A stretch of 64,000 bases of DNA, taken from positions 186,001 to 250,000 of the forward strand of contig NZ_JAEA01000003.1 in the NCBI RefSeq assembly GCF_000518665.1, read 5' to 3'. The notes beneath the pieces are model-generated. The model ran no database searches, was not told where the DNA came from, and worked only from the letters and a program-made list of their open reading frames with translations. Each line of letters starts with the position of its first letter. Positions within the stretch are counted from its first letter, which is position 1. Source of the DNA: Microvirga flocculans ATCC BAA-817. GTDB taxonomy: Bacteria; Pseudomonadota; Alphaproteobacteria; Rhizobiales; Beijerinckiaceae. A program made the position numbers and the translations under genes. Of this stretch, positions 36,392 through 46,926 are shown piece by piece.

Positions 36392-38932
36392 GTGTGTGTT
36401 ATTTGCGAGCTGAAGGCGTCAGGCTTCAATGCGGAGGACGCATGGACGCCACATTACTTCGGATCGACGTTGGCCACAGCGAATCCGATCGTTGGCGTTT
36501 ATGACGCGACAAGAACCGGTAACGCTTACATCGACGGTGTGATGTCAGGCTACAGGTGGCCCACAGGCATAACCATTCACTACGGCTTTCCAACAACCGT
36601 TGCTCCCTATGATCCTTCTTATGAGAGCAGTCCGGGAGATCAAGAATTCAATCACGATTTCATTCCTGTCTCGGCTTTTACCGCGCAAACATTTGATGCA
36701 TTCCTAACTGGCGTTCGCTCAGGCGATGCTCACGCTATGACGTTGACGCCCATCATGGGGTTCACGAACATAAAACTTGTGAAAGATAGCGTCGCTACGA
36801 CAGACACTCACATGCTCATAGCGACGTCATCACAGCCAGAAACTGCTTGGGCCTATTACCCGGGCAGCAAGTTTGGCGTGCGAGAAGGTGACGTTTGGTT
36901 AGGACAAAGCTACGACGACTACATAACACCTGTGAACGGCAGTTATGGCAATATGATCATGCTGCACGAGTTTGGCCATGCGCTTGGGCTGAAGCACAGC
37001 TTTGACCTGCATGAAAAGGAGGATGTCACCGTTCCCTTTGATCGGGACTTCTACGAATACACTCTGATGTCCTACTCGAAGGCTCCCTACTACCCACCCT
37101 CGATCGGACCGACTGCGGGACCTGAAGCATTCTCATATGCTTATCCGCAAACTTACATGATGCTGGATATTGCCGCACTGCAGCAGATGTATGGCGCCAA
37201 TTACGATTTCCGCAGCAGCGACAATGTCTATACCTGGAGCCCAACGACCGGTGAAGCTTTTGTGGATGGCATTTCGCAGGGCCGTGAAGGCGCGACGGAC
37301 AGATCGGGAAGCTACATCAAAAATTTGATTTTTCAGACCATCTGGGATGGTGGTGGCATCGATACCTATGATCTGTCGAACTACGCCAGCAATCTCAAGC
37401 TCAATCTTACTCCCGGTGGATACTCAACCTTTAGTCAAGAGCAGCGAGCAAGGCTTGGCTACTTCCCGGATCCGGAGGTTTGGTACGCTCGTGGAAATGT
37501 CTACAATGCGTTGCTGTACAATAACGACCTTCGCTCGCTGATCGAGAACGCCAAAGGTGGATCGGGACACGACATCATCCAAGGCAACCAGATCGCCAAT
37601 CGCCTCTATGGACAAGATGGCAGCGATGAGCTCGAAGGAGGAAGCGGAGACGATTTCCTTTATGGCGGCAGCGGAGCGGATATAGCGATCTTTACCGGCC
37701 GTCGCTCCGAATACAAGGTTACCGAGAATGCTGACGGCACGATAACTGTCGCAGATACTGTTCTCGATAGAGACGGCGAGGACACGCTTGTCAGCATCAA
37801 GTACATTCGATTTTCTGACCAGGTACTTAGCCTTGGCCCTAATCACGCTCCTACTGGAATCTCACTTTCTCGGTCTAATGCCAGTGAAGACTTGGCTGTA
37901 GGCACCGCAGTCGCAGATCTGATTGCTGCCGATCCTGACGAAGACCAACTTGAATACAGGCTCACGTCAAATCCGGGCGGCTACTTTAAGATTGAGGATG
38001 GCCAGTTAATCCTTGCAAAGGCGCTTGATTATGAAAATCAGAAGCATCACAAAATTACCGTTGAAGGGGTAGATCCTGGAAACCTTAAGATAAGTGTCGA
38101 TCTGACAATCGACGTTATGAATGTGCGCGAAGGCCGAGCACCTACTGCAATTGAAGTTTCATTTGAAACCATGGCCAGGAATACTCCGGTTGGCACGCTG
38201 TTAGGTGAGATTCAGGCTTTTGACCCGGATAACGACCTCGCTACCATTGAAATGACTCATGATGGGTACGGTGTATTCCGCTACGAGAACGGTAAGGTCT
38301 ATCTCGCCAAGCCACTGGACAGCCAGGCCTCGCATCAGATCTACTTCCGAGCAAGCGATGCCGAAGGAAATCGTTTTGAACAAGCTTTCACGATCCTTGT
38401 GACCGAAGGCGGTGGCGTAGAACCTCCCATACAGCCTGATGGAACGTTAAGAATTGGCGGACAAGGACCGGACTTGTTCTATGGAACTCAAGGGAATGAC
38501 ACCCTTATCGGAGCCGGTGGCAATGATCGACTCTTTGGTCAAGCAGGAAAGGATCGCATAATCGGCGGAACCGGCATAGATCAATTATGGGGCGGAAGCG
38601 GCAAGGACATTTTTGTCTTTGATGCGAAACTCGATGCCAAACGCAATCTCAACAAAATCAAGGATTTCTACTACGGTGACATGATTTGGTTGGATAATCA
38701 TATCTTCAAGGTCCTTGGAAAGACGGGCTCGGAGAAGAAACCCGCTAAGCTCAAAAGCGGATACTTTGCCTATGACACGGCCAAGGACAAGAATGACTTC
38801 ATTATCGTGAAGAAGTCGGGCGCAATCCTTTATGATCAAGATGGCACCGGCAGCATTGCTTCTATCCAAATAGGAAGCGTCAGCAAGAGCCATGTAAAGT
38901 TCTTGAATGCCAATGACTTCTTCGTCATCTGA
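36392..38932 (+). CDS. Serralysin-family secreted metalloprotease with two cadherin-like domains and RTX repeats
   Basis: This 846-residue protein has an intact zinc site HEFGHALGLKH (H192, E193, H196, H202) and Met-turn LMSY (M226, Y228), RTX repeats at about 388-430, two cadherin-like repeats (about 485-575 and 580-670, both starting APT-I), a second RTX block (about 683-735) and a terminal module ending DFFVI. There is no N-terminal signal peptide, as expected for type I secretion. The start is a GTG with GGAGAA upstream. Compared with its neighbour it has about 33 extra N-terminal residues and the cadherin-like insert. Serralysins are calcium-stabilised extracellular proteases. Confidence 0.92.
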   Translation: MCVICELKASGFNAEDAWTPHYFGSTLATANPIVGVYDATRTGNAYIDGVMSGYRWPTGITIHYGFPTTVAPYDPSYESSPGDQEFNHDFIPVSAFTAQTFDAFLTGVRSGDAHAMTLTPIMGFTNIKLVKDSVATTDTHMLIATSSQPETAWAYYPGSKFGVREGDVWLGQSYDDYITPVNGSYGNMIMLHEFGHALGLKHSFDLHEKEDVTVPFDRDFYEYTLMSYSKAPYYPPSIGPTAGPEAFSYAYPQTYMMLDIAALQQMYGANYDFRSSDNVYTWSPTTGEAFVDGISQGREGATDRSGSYIKNLIFQTIWDGGGIDTYDLSNYASNLKLNLTPGGYSTFSQEQRARLGYFPDPEVWYARGNVYNALLYNNDLRSLIENAKGGSGHDIIQGNQIANRLYGQDGSDELEGGSGDDFLYGGSGADIAIFTGRRSEYKVTENADGTITVADTVLDRDGEDTLVSIKYIRFSDQVLSLGPNHAPTGISLSRSNASEDLAVGTAVADLIAADPDEDQLEYRLTSNPGGYFKIEDGQLILAKALDYENQKHHKITVEGVDPGNLKISVDLTIDVMNVREGRAPTAIEVSFETMARNTPVGTLLGEIQAFDPDNDLATIEMTHDGYGVFRYENGKVYLAKPLDSQASHQIYFRASDAEGNRFEQAFTILVTEGGGVEPPIQPDGTLRIGGQGPDLFYGTQGNDTLIGAGGNDRLFGQAGKDRIIGGTGIDQLWGGSGKDIFVFDAKLDAKRNLNKIKDFYYGDMIWLDNHIFKVLGKTGSEKKPAKLKSGYFAYDTAKDKNDFIIVKKSGAILYDQDGTGSIASIQIGSVSKSHVKFLNANDFFVI

Positions 38933-38976
38933 CTTACGGAAGGGGCTCGACGCCCCTTCCCAGCCATCGCAATCGC

Positions 38977-40254
38977 TCACACCCCGGTCGGCCGTCCCGC
39001 GATCACGGTGAGCATCCGGCCGTCGCCGAAGATGGCCTCGCCGGCCTTGCGGATGTCGGCCTGGCTGACGGCGCCGACGAGCGCGTTGCGGCGGCCGATA
39101 TAGTCGATGCCCAGGCCCTCGAAGGCGATCTGCGCCAGGGTATGGGCGATCTTCGTCGAGGTGTCGAAGCCGAGCGCGTAGGAGCCGATGAGGTAATCCT
39201 TCGCCTTCTGCAGCTCCTCGTCCGTCGGGCCTTCGCTCGTCAGCTTCGCCATCTCGTCGGAGATCACGTCGAGAGCCTCGACCACGCGCTCGTTCTTGGT
39301 GGCCGTGTAGCCCCAGGTCATGGCGGCGGAGCGGTAGCTCACGAGAGAGGTGCCGACGCTGTAGGCAAGGCCGCGCTTCTCGCGCACTTCCTGGAAGAGA
39401 CGCGAGGTGAAGGCGCCGCCGCCGAGGATGTGGTTGAGCACATAGGCAGGAACGAAGCCCGGGTCGCGCCAGGCGATACCGTTCATGCCGAAGCGGATGA
39501 CCGATTGCGGCACGTCGAGATCGACCACGATGCGCGAGCCCATCTTCTGCAGCGTCGCCGGTTCGATGACACTCAGCGGCGCGGCTTCGGGCAGGGAGCC
39601 GAACACCTTGTCGAGCAGGCCAGAAAGATTGTCGCCGCCGATGGCGCCGACGACTGCGATCTTGACGCGGCCCCGGGCGATGATCGCCCGATGCATCGCC
39701 ACGAGATCGTCCCGCGTGATCGCAGCTACGCTCTCCGGCGTGCCGGAGGTTGCACGGCCGTAAGGATGGCCCGCGAAACCTTCCTCGAAGAAGCGGCGCG
39801 TCGCCATCACGCCCGGATCGTTCTGCTGGTACTTCAGGCCTGCGATCGTCTGCGCGCGCACGCGCTCGATGGCATCCTGATCGAAGCGCGGCTCGGCAAG
39901 GGCGAGGCGCAGCAGCTCGAAGGCCTCGTCCGCATGCTTGACGAGCGTCTTGAGGGAGCCGCCGAGCGCATCGTTGCCGGCGTTGAAAGAAAGCTCGATG
40001 GCGCGCGCCGCGAGACGCTCCTGAAACGCATCGGAATCGTAGGCGCCCGCGCCTTCGTCGAGCAGGCGGGCGAGCATCTGCGCCACGCCGGGCTTGTCCG
40101 CCGGATCGTGCGCCGAGCCGCCCTCGAAGATGAAGGAAACGGCGATCAGCGGCACGACATCGGATTCGACATGCCAGGCCTCGACGCCGCCGTCGGAGGT
40201 CAGCGCCTTCACCTGGGTCGGTGACGAGGACAGGGTTTCGACAGAAGCTGTCAT
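38977..40254 (-). CDS. M16 peptidase-family protein, non-catalytic subunit
   Basis: This 425-residue protein has the M16 (pitrilysin/MPP-like) fold: an N-terminal PLIAVSFIFEGGSAHDPADKPGVA segment, then AQMLARLLDEG where the catalytic HxxEH should be. The metal-binding residues are absent. It pairs with the catalytic M16 protein encoded 27 bp upstream on the same strand. Such two-subunit zinc proteases usually act as periplasmic or cytoplasmic heterodimers. Its end lies 44 bp from the convergent serralysin gene. Confidence 0.9.
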   Translation of the reverse strand: MTASVETLSSSPTQVKALTSDGGVEAWHVESDVVPLIAVSFIFEGGSAHDPADKPGVAQMLARLLDEGAGAYDSDAFQERLAARAIELSFNAGNDALGGSLKTLVKHADEAFELLRLALAEPRFDQDAIERVRAQTIAGLKYQQNDPGVMATRRFFEEGFAGHPYGRATSGTPESVAAITRDDLVAMHRAIIARGRVKIAVVGAIGGDNLSGLLDKVFGSLPEAAPLSVIEPATLQKMGSRIVVDLDVPQSVIRFGMNGIAWRDPGFVPAYVLNHILGGGAFTSRLFQEVREKRGLAYSVGTSLVSYRSAAMTWGYTATKNERVVEALDVISDEMAKLTSEGPTDEELQKAKDYLIGSYALGFDTSTKIAHTLAQIAFEGLGIDYIGRRNALVGAVSQADIRKAGEAIFGDGRMLTVIAGRPTGV

Positions 40255-40281
40255 GGGAACCTCAGGTTTGTCGCAGGCGGC

Positions 40282-41613
40282 TCAGGACGCCGACTTCTGC
40301 AGATAGCCCGTCACGGAACGGCGGGGGATGAGATAGCGCTCGGCGGCAGAGGCAAGATCGTCCTTGAGAACGCTCTCGATCTCGATAGGCCAGCGGCGCA
40401 CCTCCTCGATGGTCTCGCCGATGGCGAGGGCCGAACCGTAGATGCGGGCGAGGGAGGATTGGCTGTCGGTGGAATAGATGGTTTCCGCCACAAGGCGGGT
40501 CTTGGCGCGCTCGATGGCATCCGGATCCAGCGCCTCGGACGGGATCGCCTTTAGCACCTGATCGACCGCCTCTTCGAGAGCCTGGAGCGAGACGCCTTCC
40601 GCCGGAACCGCATAGACGCAGAAACGGGTGTCCTCCATGGCGGAGGACATGTACCAGGCGCCCGCATTCACGGCGATGCCGCGCTCCATCACGAGCTTGC
40701 GGTAGAGATACGAGGTCGGCCCGCCGCCGATCACTTCGGCCAGCAGCTCGAGGGAATAGCAGTCGCGCTGCGCCGCCGTGCGGCAGGAGGGCACGAGATA
40801 GAGCCGCTGCATGGTGGGCTGCTCCACCTTGGGATCGGCCACCATGATGTGCCGGGCAGCCACGGGCTCCGGTTCGCGCGGGCGCAACCGCACCGGACGC
40901 TGGCCCCGCGGCGCGATGCGGCCATAGGTGGCGTCGGCGAGACGGCGCACCTCGTCCTCCGTGACGTCCCCGGCGACCACGAGAATGCCGTTCTCGGGCG
41001 TGTAGAAGCGGCGGTAATAGTCGAGCGCATGCTCGCGGTTGAGCGTCTCGATCTCGTGCATCCAGCCGATGATCGGAATGCCGTAGGGATGGTGCACGAA
41101 GAGCGAGGCGGCCATGGCTTCCGAGAGCTGGGCGGAGGGATCCGTCTCGACGCGCATGCGGCGTTCTTCAAGCACCACGTCGCGCTCCGGACCGATGACG
41201 CTTTCCTCCAGCAGGAGGTTCGTCATGCGGTCCGCCTCGAACTCCATCATGGTCTTGAGGTGCTCGCGGGCGACGCGCTGGAAGTAAGCCGTGTAGTCGA
41301 AGGAGGTGAAGGCGTTCTCCTGCCCGCCGAGACCGGACACCACCTTCGAGAACTCGCCCGCCGGGTGCTTCTCGGTGCCCTTGAACATCAGGTGCTCGAG
41401 AAAATGCGCGATGCCCGACTGGCCGATCGGGTCGTCTGCCGAACCGTTGCGGTACCACATCATGTGGGTGACGACAGGAACGCGGCGATCCGGGATGACG
41501 ACCACGTCGAGGCCGTTGTCGAGCGTGAAGGAGGACAGATTCGGACCGCTGCCCTCCGTCCGCCCGAAAGAGGCGGATTCAGTGCGAGGAAGAGGCTTTG
41601 AAGCAGTGTCCAT
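40282..41613 (-). CDS. M16 zinc peptidase, catalytic subunit
   Basis: This 443-residue protein has the inverted zinc motif HFLEH (70-74) and the downstream Glu in VVLEERRMRVETDPSAQ (about 147-162). The first part is an M16 catalytic domain and the second an M16 C-like domain. No signal peptide is obvious from the start at 41613. It heads the pair with the non-catalytic subunit gene at 38977. Substrates are unknown; relatives degrade small peptides or presequences. Confidence 0.92.
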   Translation of the reverse strand: MDTASKPLPRTESASFGRTEGSGPNLSSFTLDNGLDVVVIPDRRVPVVTHMMWYRNGSADDPIGQSGIAHFLEHLMFKGTEKHPAGEFSKVVSGLGGQENAFTSFDYTAYFQRVAREHLKTMMEFEADRMTNLLLEESVIGPERDVVLEERRMRVETDPSAQLSEAMAASLFVHHPYGIPIIGWMHEIETLNREHALDYYRRFYTPENGILVVAGDVTEDEVRRLADATYGRIAPRGQRPVRLRPREPEPVAARHIMVADPKVEQPTMQRLYLVPSCRTAAQRDCYSLELLAEVIGGGPTSYLYRKLVMERGIAVNAGAWYMSSAMEDTRFCVYAVPAEGVSLQALEEAVDQVLKAIPSEALDPDAIERAKTRLVAETIYSTDSQSSLARIYGSALAIGETIEEVRRWPIEIESVLKDDLASAAERYLIPRRSVTGYLQKSAS

Positions 41614-41826
41614 GACGTTTCAACCTTGGCGACATCAGATCGTTTCGCAGGATCGATTCTACGGGAATAATCAATTCGGGAGGGTACGCAAGCGAGGCCG
41701 GGTAACTTTCCTATGCGGCATAATCCTCGCCGGAGGAGGAGCCAGCTTGGCCTTTCCAGCCCCCATAACGTTTTCAGGCGAAGCGGGGGAAACCCGTTCG
41801 CCTGAAGAAGAAGGAAAAGACCGGTC

Positions 41827-42465
41827 TTACTGCCTGCTCTGCTGCTGGCGCAGATAGGCCTGCGGGCTGTCGGGATCGCCCATCGGCACCGGATCGGCCG
41901 ATGCCTTGAGCGGGGCATTGCCCTGGGCCTTGAGGAGGTCGCCCGGAGGATCGCTGAGATAGCGGCGCTCCAGGCGGTCGCCCTGAAGCTTCGCCTCCTT
42001 CTCCGACGAGAAGGCGCGCAGCTCGTCGGGGGTCATGATGCTCTTGTCCTTTTCCCGACCCGTGGGGGCTGGAACGTTCTTGACGTAGTTGTTCGGATTG
42101 CGGCCGGCGCGCATCTCCTCGATGGAGAGAGGCTTCGCCTCCGAGTTCTTGTAGAACTCCGAGCTGGTATAGGGCGTGCGGGCCTCGCTGGCTTCCTTGC
42201 GGCGGGCCGCCACGTCGGGATCCTTGGGCCAGTTGCCGTTGCGGGCCTCGGCGCCGCCGCCCGGCGCGGGAGCCGGCAGGTCCATCTTGGGCGGCAGAAC
42301 GAGGGGAGCCCGCTCGTTATAGACGATGGGAGGCTTTTCCTTGGGAATGATGCCGATGCTGCCGAGGAGGCTCTTCACGGCCTCACCCTCCTGCGCCGAA
42401 GCGCCGGAAGCGGCGACCAGAAGCGCCAGGGCCCCCATCGGCCCGATGATTTTCATTCCCTTCAT
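41827..42465 (-). CDS. Secreted Pro-rich hypothetical protein, 212 aa
   Basis: A signal peptide (MKGMKIIGPMGALALLVAASGASAQ) is followed by a Pro-rich, probably unstructured periplasmic region (PPIVYNERAPLVLPPKMDLPAPAP, in part) and charged helical stretches (REKDKSIMTPDELRAF). I do not recognise a domain. It is on the same strand between lspA and the M16 pair and may be co-transcribed with lspA. Confidence 0.75.
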   Translation of the reverse strand: MKGMKIIGPMGALALLVAASGASAQEGEAVKSLLGSIGIIPKEKPPIVYNERAPLVLPPKMDLPAPAPGGGAEARNGNWPKDPDVAARRKEASEARTPYTSSEFYKNSEAKPLSIEEMRAGRNPNNYVKNVPAPTGREKDKSIMTPDELRAFSSEKEAKLQGDRLERRYLSDPPGDLLKAQGNAPLKASADPVPMGDPDSPQAYLRQQQSRQ

Positions 42466-42551
42466 GGCAACCCACCATTGGTTTCTCGTTGTGGCCGGAA
42501 GGCCTGATCGCTCAATCGGGCGAACATATGGCAGCTGGGCGCTTCAGGATA

Positions 42552-43175
42552 TCATTTCCTTGCCCGCCGTCCCTCCAGGACGAAGGAGTCATAAAGCAAA
42601 CCGACCACCCCCGCAACGATGGCGGCATCCGCCACGTTGAACACATACCAGGACCACGATCCGATGTGGAACTGGATGAAATCGAAGACAGCGCCGAACC
42701 AGAGGCGATCAATCACATTTCCGACAGCACCGCCCACGATCAATCCGAGGGACGCCGCCAGGAGCTTGGCCGTGGTCCGGCGGATCCAGAAAGACAGGCC
42801 GATGGCGGCCAGGATCGAAATGACGATCAGCCCCCAGCGGCCGAGTTCCGTGCTCTGCTGGAACAGGCCGTAGGAGATCCCCCGGTTCCAGACCACGATG
42901 AGATTGACGAAGGGAGCCAGCTCCACCGGCTCCTTCACGGGCAGATCGTAGATGTAGAAGGTGTAGAGCTTCGTGGCCTGATCGAGCACGAAGGTGATCA
43001 GAGCGATGGAGAAGCCGAGCATCGCCGCCGCCGACAGGCCTTTCTGCGCGGCATGGCTGCGGGACGCGCCCTTCGAAGTGCGCGGGCGGCTTGCGGCGCG
43101 GGGGCGCTGCGAGCCCTGCGGCGGGGGCGCGGGCGCCTCGTTCGAGGGCGCGCCCGGCTCGTCGATCCTGCTCAT
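42552..43175 (-). CDS. lspA: Prolipoprotein signal peptidase (signal peptidase II) with N-terminal extension
   Basis: LspA removes signal peptides from diacylglyceryl-modified prolipoproteins. The 207-residue form has four membrane helices and the catalytic Asp pair D165 (VFDFIQF) and D183 (FNVADAAI), with GNVIDR preceding. The ATG at 43175 overlaps the ileS stop as ATGA, which decides the start over 43202. About 45 Pro/Arg/Ser-rich cytoplasmic residues precede the first helix, an extension not seen in the 164-aa E. coli protein. Confidence 0.94.
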   Translation of the reverse strand: MSRIDEPGAPSNEAPAPPPQGSQRPRAASRPRTSKGASRSHAAQKGLSAAAMLGFSIALITFVLDQATKLYTFYIYDLPVKEPVELAPFVNLIVVWNRGISYGLFQQSTELGRWGLIVISILAAIGLSFWIRRTTAKLLAASLGLIVGGAVGNVIDRLWFGAVFDFIQFHIGSWSWYVFNVADAAIVAGVVGLLYDSFVLEGRRARK

Positions 43176-46129
43176 TCGGCTGCCGCCCTCAGCTTGTCCC
43201 ACTCGCGCAGGGCCGCCGCGTCACGGGGCGTCACGTCCGGGTAGTCGGGATCGGTGCCGACCTCCGGCGAGACCTTCCACGACCGGGCGCATTTGCGACC
43301 CTCGGCGAGAGCCGGAACGACGGCCACGCCCTTCACGTCGTCGAGGCGGAAAGCCTGCGTTGGACCCTCACCCTGCAGGACCTCGATGCCGGAGGTGATG
43401 CATATCTCGGCGAGATCGAGTCCCTGAACGGCCTTGAACAGGCTCTCGTCGGCGATGTGGACGACGGGCGCAGCCTCCAGGCTCGCGCCGATGCGCTTCT
43501 GCGCGCGCTCGATCTCCAGCGCGCCGGTAACGACGCGGCGGACGCGGCGCACCCTCGCCCAGCGTTCGGCGAGCGCGTCGTCGCGCCATTCCGCCGGCAC
43601 ATCGGGGAAGGTTTCCAGATGCACCGATTGGGCTTCCGGATAACGGGCGAGCCAGGCCTCTTCCGCCGTGAAGGCGAGGATCGGCGCGATCCAGGTCGCC
43701 ACGCAGCGGAAAGTCTGGTCGATCACGGTGAGCGCGCTCTTGCGGACCTTGCTGGAAAGCGGGTCGCAATAGAGCGCATCCTTGCGGATGTCGAAGTAGA
43801 ACGCCGACAGGTCCGTGGTCATGAAGGAGTTGAGAAGCGCCACAACGCGCTTGTAGTCGAAGCTGCGGTAGGCTTCTCGCATCTCGCCGTCGAGCTCGGC
43901 AAGGCGATGCAGCACGAAACGCTCCAGCTCCGGCATGTCCGCGGGCGCGACCTTGTCCGCCTCGTTGAAATGCGCGAGCGAGCCGAGCATCCAGCGGATC
44001 GTGTTGCGCAGCTTGCGGTAGGTCTCCACGAAGGTCTTCAGGATCTCCGGGCCGATGCGCAGATCGTCCGCGTAGTCGGAAGCGGCCACCCACAGGCGCA
44101 GGATGTCGGCGCCCGAATCCTGGATCACCTTCTGCGGCGCCACCACGTTGCCGAGGGACTTCGACATCTTCTGCCCCTTCTCGTCGAGGACGAAGCCATG
44201 GGTCAGAACGATGTCGTAGGGCGCGCGGCCGCGCGTGCCGCAGCTCTCCAGCAGCGAGGAATGGAACCAGCCGCGATGCTGGTCCGAGCCTTCGAGATAC
44301 ATGACCTGATCGGGTCCGCCGTCGACCTTGCGCTTCACCTTCAGGTCCTCGCGCTTCTCGAGCGCGAAGCCATGGGTGCTGCCGGAGTCGAACCACACGT
44401 CGAGGATGTCGTTGATCTTCTCGAAATCGTTCAGGTCGTAGCCGAAGGGCGTCAGGAAACGCGCACCGTCATCGGCATACCACGCATCGGCGCCCTCCTT
44501 CTCGAAGGCCGCCGCGATGGCCTCGTTGACGCGCTCGTCCTTGAGGATCTCGTTGGTGCCCTTCTTCACGAAGACGGCGATCGGCACGCCCCAGGCGCGC
44601 TGGCGCGACACGACCCAATCGGGTCGGTTCTCGATCATGCCGGTGATGCGGTTTTCGCCGGATTCGGGCACCCATTCCACGGTCTTGATCGCATGGAGCG
44701 CGCGCTGACGGAGCGTATCCCCGTGACCGTCGAGCGGCTTGTCCATGGAGATGAACCATTGCGGCGTGTTGCGGAAGATCAGCGGACCCTTCGAGCGCCA
44801 GGAATGGGGATACTGGTGCTTGAGGCGCCCGCGCGCGATCAGCGCGCCGACCTCCACGAGCTTCTTGATGACCGCTTCGTTCGCACCCGCATCCTTGCCC
44901 TTGTCGTCGTAGATGCGCTCGCCCGCGAAGAACGGCACGTCGGGGAAGTAGGACGAGTCCGGCGAAACCGTGTGCGGCACTTCCCGGGTGCCGCAGGCGG
45001 CGAACACGTCGCGGTGCTTGACGTAAGTGTTGTAGTCGTCCGCGCCGTGTCCCGGGGCCGTGTGCACGAAGCCTGTGCCCGCATCGTCGGTGACGTAGTC
45101 GGCAGGCAGCATCGGCACCGCGAAATCCCAATAGCCGTTCGCGCCGTCGAGCCCGCGGAACGGATGCGCGCAGCGCTCGATCATCACCGGCAGCACGTCC
45201 TTCACGCGCTCGTAACCGGCGACGCGCGCGGCGGCGAACACGTCGGCCGCGAGCTTGTCGGCGAGGATCAGGCGGTCGCCCACCTTCGCCCAATTATAGT
45301 CGGCGGCTTCCGTGACCGTGTAGAGGCCGTAGGCGATGTTCTCGCCATAGGCGATGGCGCGGTTGGCGGGGATCGTCCAGGGCGTGGTCGTCCAGATGAC
45401 CACGGACGCGCCGTCGAGATCGCCGTCGAGGGTGTTGGTGATCCTGAACTTCACCCAGATCGTGGTGGAGGTCTTCTCGTGATACTCGACCTCGGCCTCG
45501 GCGAGCGCGGTCTTCTCGACGGAGGACCACATGACCGGCTTCGAGCCGCGGTAAAGCTGCTCGCTCACCGCGAATTTCATGATCTCGCGGGCGATCTGCG
45601 CTTCCGCGTCGTAGGACATGGTCTGGTACGGGTTCGTCCAGTCGCCCTCGACGCCGAGGCGCTTGAACTCCTCGCGCTGGATGTCGATCCACTTCTCGGC
45701 GAAGGCGCGGCACTCGCGGCGGAACTCGACGATGTCCACATCGTCCTTGTCCTTGCCCTTGGCGCGATATTCCTCCTCGATCTTCCATTCGATCGGCAGG
45801 CCGTGGCAGTCCCAGCCGGGCACGTAGTTGGAATCGAAGCCCAGCATGCCCTGCGAGCGGACCACCATGTCCTTCAGGATCTTGTTGAGGGCGTGGCCGA
45901 TATGGATGTTGCCGTTGGCATAGGGAGGCCCGTCATGCAGCACGAAGCGGGGCCGCCCCTTCTGGACCTCGCGCAGGCGCCGGTAGAGCCCGATCTCGTT
46001 CCAGCGCTGCAGCAGCAGCGGCTCCCTCTGGGGCAGGCCGGCCCGCATGGGAAACTCGGTCTGGGGCAGGAACAGGGTTTCGGAATAGTCGCGAGCGGCG
46101 CTTTGCGTCTTGTCGGTCATGACGGTCAA
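43172..46129 (-). CDS. ileS: Isoleucine-tRNA ligase
   Basis: IleS charges tRNA-Ile. The 985-residue class I synthetase has HIGH (76-79) in [18 protein letters not shown] in [10 protein letters not shown], and an editing (CP1) domain with the [10 protein letters not shown] segment. The stop overlaps lspA by 4 bp, an ileS-lspA arrangement common in bacteria. The start may be Met1 or Met4. A long open frame on the opposite strand is an antisense shadow. Confidence 0.97.
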   Translation of the reverse strand: MTVMTDKTQSAARDYSETLFLPQTEFPMRAGLPQREPLLLQRWNEIGLYRRLREVQKGRPRFVLHDGPPYANGNIHIGHALNKILKDMVVRSQGMLGFDSNYVPGWDCHGLPIEWKIEEEYRAKGKDKDDVDIVEFRRECRAFAEKWIDIQREEFKRLGVEGDWTNPYQTMSYDAEAQIAREIMKFAVSEQLYRGSKPVMWSSVEKTALAEAEVEYHEKTSTTIWVKFRITNTLDGDLDGASVVIWTTTPWTIPANRAIAYGENIAYGLYTVTEAADYNWAKVGDRLILADKLAADVFAAARVAGYERVKDVLPVMIERCAHPFRGLDGANGYWDFAVPMLPADYVTDDAGTGFVHTAPGHGADDYNTYVKHRDVFAACGTREVPHTVSPDSSYFPDVPFFAGERIYDDKGKDAGANEAVIKKLVEVGALIARGRLKHQYPHSWRSKGPLIFRNTPQWFISMDKPLDGHGDTLRQRALHAIKTVEWVPESGENRITGMIENRPDWVVSRQRAWGVPIAVFVKKGTNEILKDERVNEAIAAAFEKEGADAWYADDGARFLTPFGYDLNDFEKINDILDVWFDSGSTHGFALEKREDLKVKRKVDGGPDQVMYLEGSDQHRGWFHSSLLESCGTRGRAPYDIVLTHGFVLDEKGQKMSKSLGNVVAPQKVIQDSGADILRLWVAASDYADDLRIGPEILKTFVETYRKLRNTIRWMLGSLAHFNEADKVAPADMPELERFVLHRLAELDGEMREAYRSFDYKRVVALLNSFMTTDLSAFYFDIRKDALYCDPLSSKVRKSALTVIDQTFRCVATWIAPILAFTAEEAWLARYPEAQSVHLETFPDVPAEWRDDALAERWARVRRVRRVVTGALEIERAQKRIGASLEAAPVVHIADESLFKAVQGLDLAEICITSGIEVLQGEGPTQAFRLDDVKGVAVVPALAEGRKCARSWKVSPEVGTDPDYPDVTPRDAAALREWDKLRAAAE

Positions 46130-46409
46130 TCGGTCTGTGTGGCCCGGTCGTCGGCGGGCGCATCGGGGATGTCTCAGGGGCGAACGGTTAGGATCCCGGA
46201 CCTTCGCAGATCATGCGAAAGCCGGGCCGATAATTCGCGCCGCGATGATGCGGGCCGAGAGCAGAGCCTGAGATACCATGGGCATGCCGAGCCTTGTAGC
46301 AGCGCCGGGCCGGATAATAAAGCGTGGTGTTTCAGGGCCCCGCTCCCTATTTAAGAGCATAAACCCAGCCCTGGGACGACCGATCAACGATGGGCAGGAA
46401 GGATGAACC

Positions 46410-46913
46410 ATGGCAGACACGACCTCTACGGCCGGACGGCACTCCCGCGCGGGCTTCGATCTGACGCCCCCCAGCCCCGAGCAATTCCGCACCCTGGTCG
46501 CCAATCTCGACGACGAGGAGCGCCGGGTGCTCCTCGATCACGGGACGGAACGGCCCTTCTGCGGCGTCTTCAACGAGGCCAAAGACAAGGGGACCTATTG
46601 CTGCCGCCTCTGCGGCCTGCCCCTGTTCAAGTCGGGCGCCAAGTTCGAATCCGGCACCGGCTGGCCGAGCTTCTTCGACCCGATCGACCGTTCCCACATC
46701 GCCTTCGTGCGCGACACGAGCTACGGCATGATCCGCACGGAGATCCGCTGCGCCCGTTGCGAGGGCCATCTCGGCCATGTGTTCCCGGACGGCCCTCCCC
46801 CGACGGGCGAGCGCTATTGCATGAACTCGGTCTCCATGCGCTTCGTGGCCGAGGGCGATCCGTTGCCGGACGAACTGGGGCGGGGCGCGCCTGAAGGCGA
46901 GGTCGCAGGCTGA
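46410..46913 (+). CDS. msrB: Peptide-methionine (R)-S-oxide reductase
   Basis: MsrB repairs methionine-R-sulfoxide in proteins. The 167-residue protein has two zinc-binding CxxC pairs (C65/C68 and C114/C117), GWPSF (84-88) and the catalytic Cys in RYCMNS (C137). AGGAAGG precedes the ATG. It lacks a signal peptide, so it is cytosolic. The 280-bp gap upstream (46130-46409) to ileS shows no gene or clear element. Confidence 0.95.
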   Translation: MADTTSTAGRHSRAGFDLTPPSPEQFRTLVANLDDEERRVLLDHGTERPFCGVFNEAKDKGTYCCRLCGLPLFKSGAKFESGTGWPSFFDPIDRSHIAFVRDTSYGMIRTEIRCARCEGHLGHVFPDGPPPTGERYCMNSVSMRFVAEGDPLPDELGRGAPEGEVAG

Positions 46914-46926
46914 TCGGAGACAGCCC

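Noticed and set aside
43091-46354. Very long plus-strand open frame opposite ileS (1087 residues)
   Set aside because: It is antisense to a gene with intact HIGH and KMSKS motifs. The translation is Arg/His/Gly-rich with no domain, which is typical of GC-rich shadow frames.
46130-46409. A tRNA or T-box in the ileS-msrB gap
   Set aside because: No TpsiC-arm sequence, cloverleaf or T-box motif could be seen.
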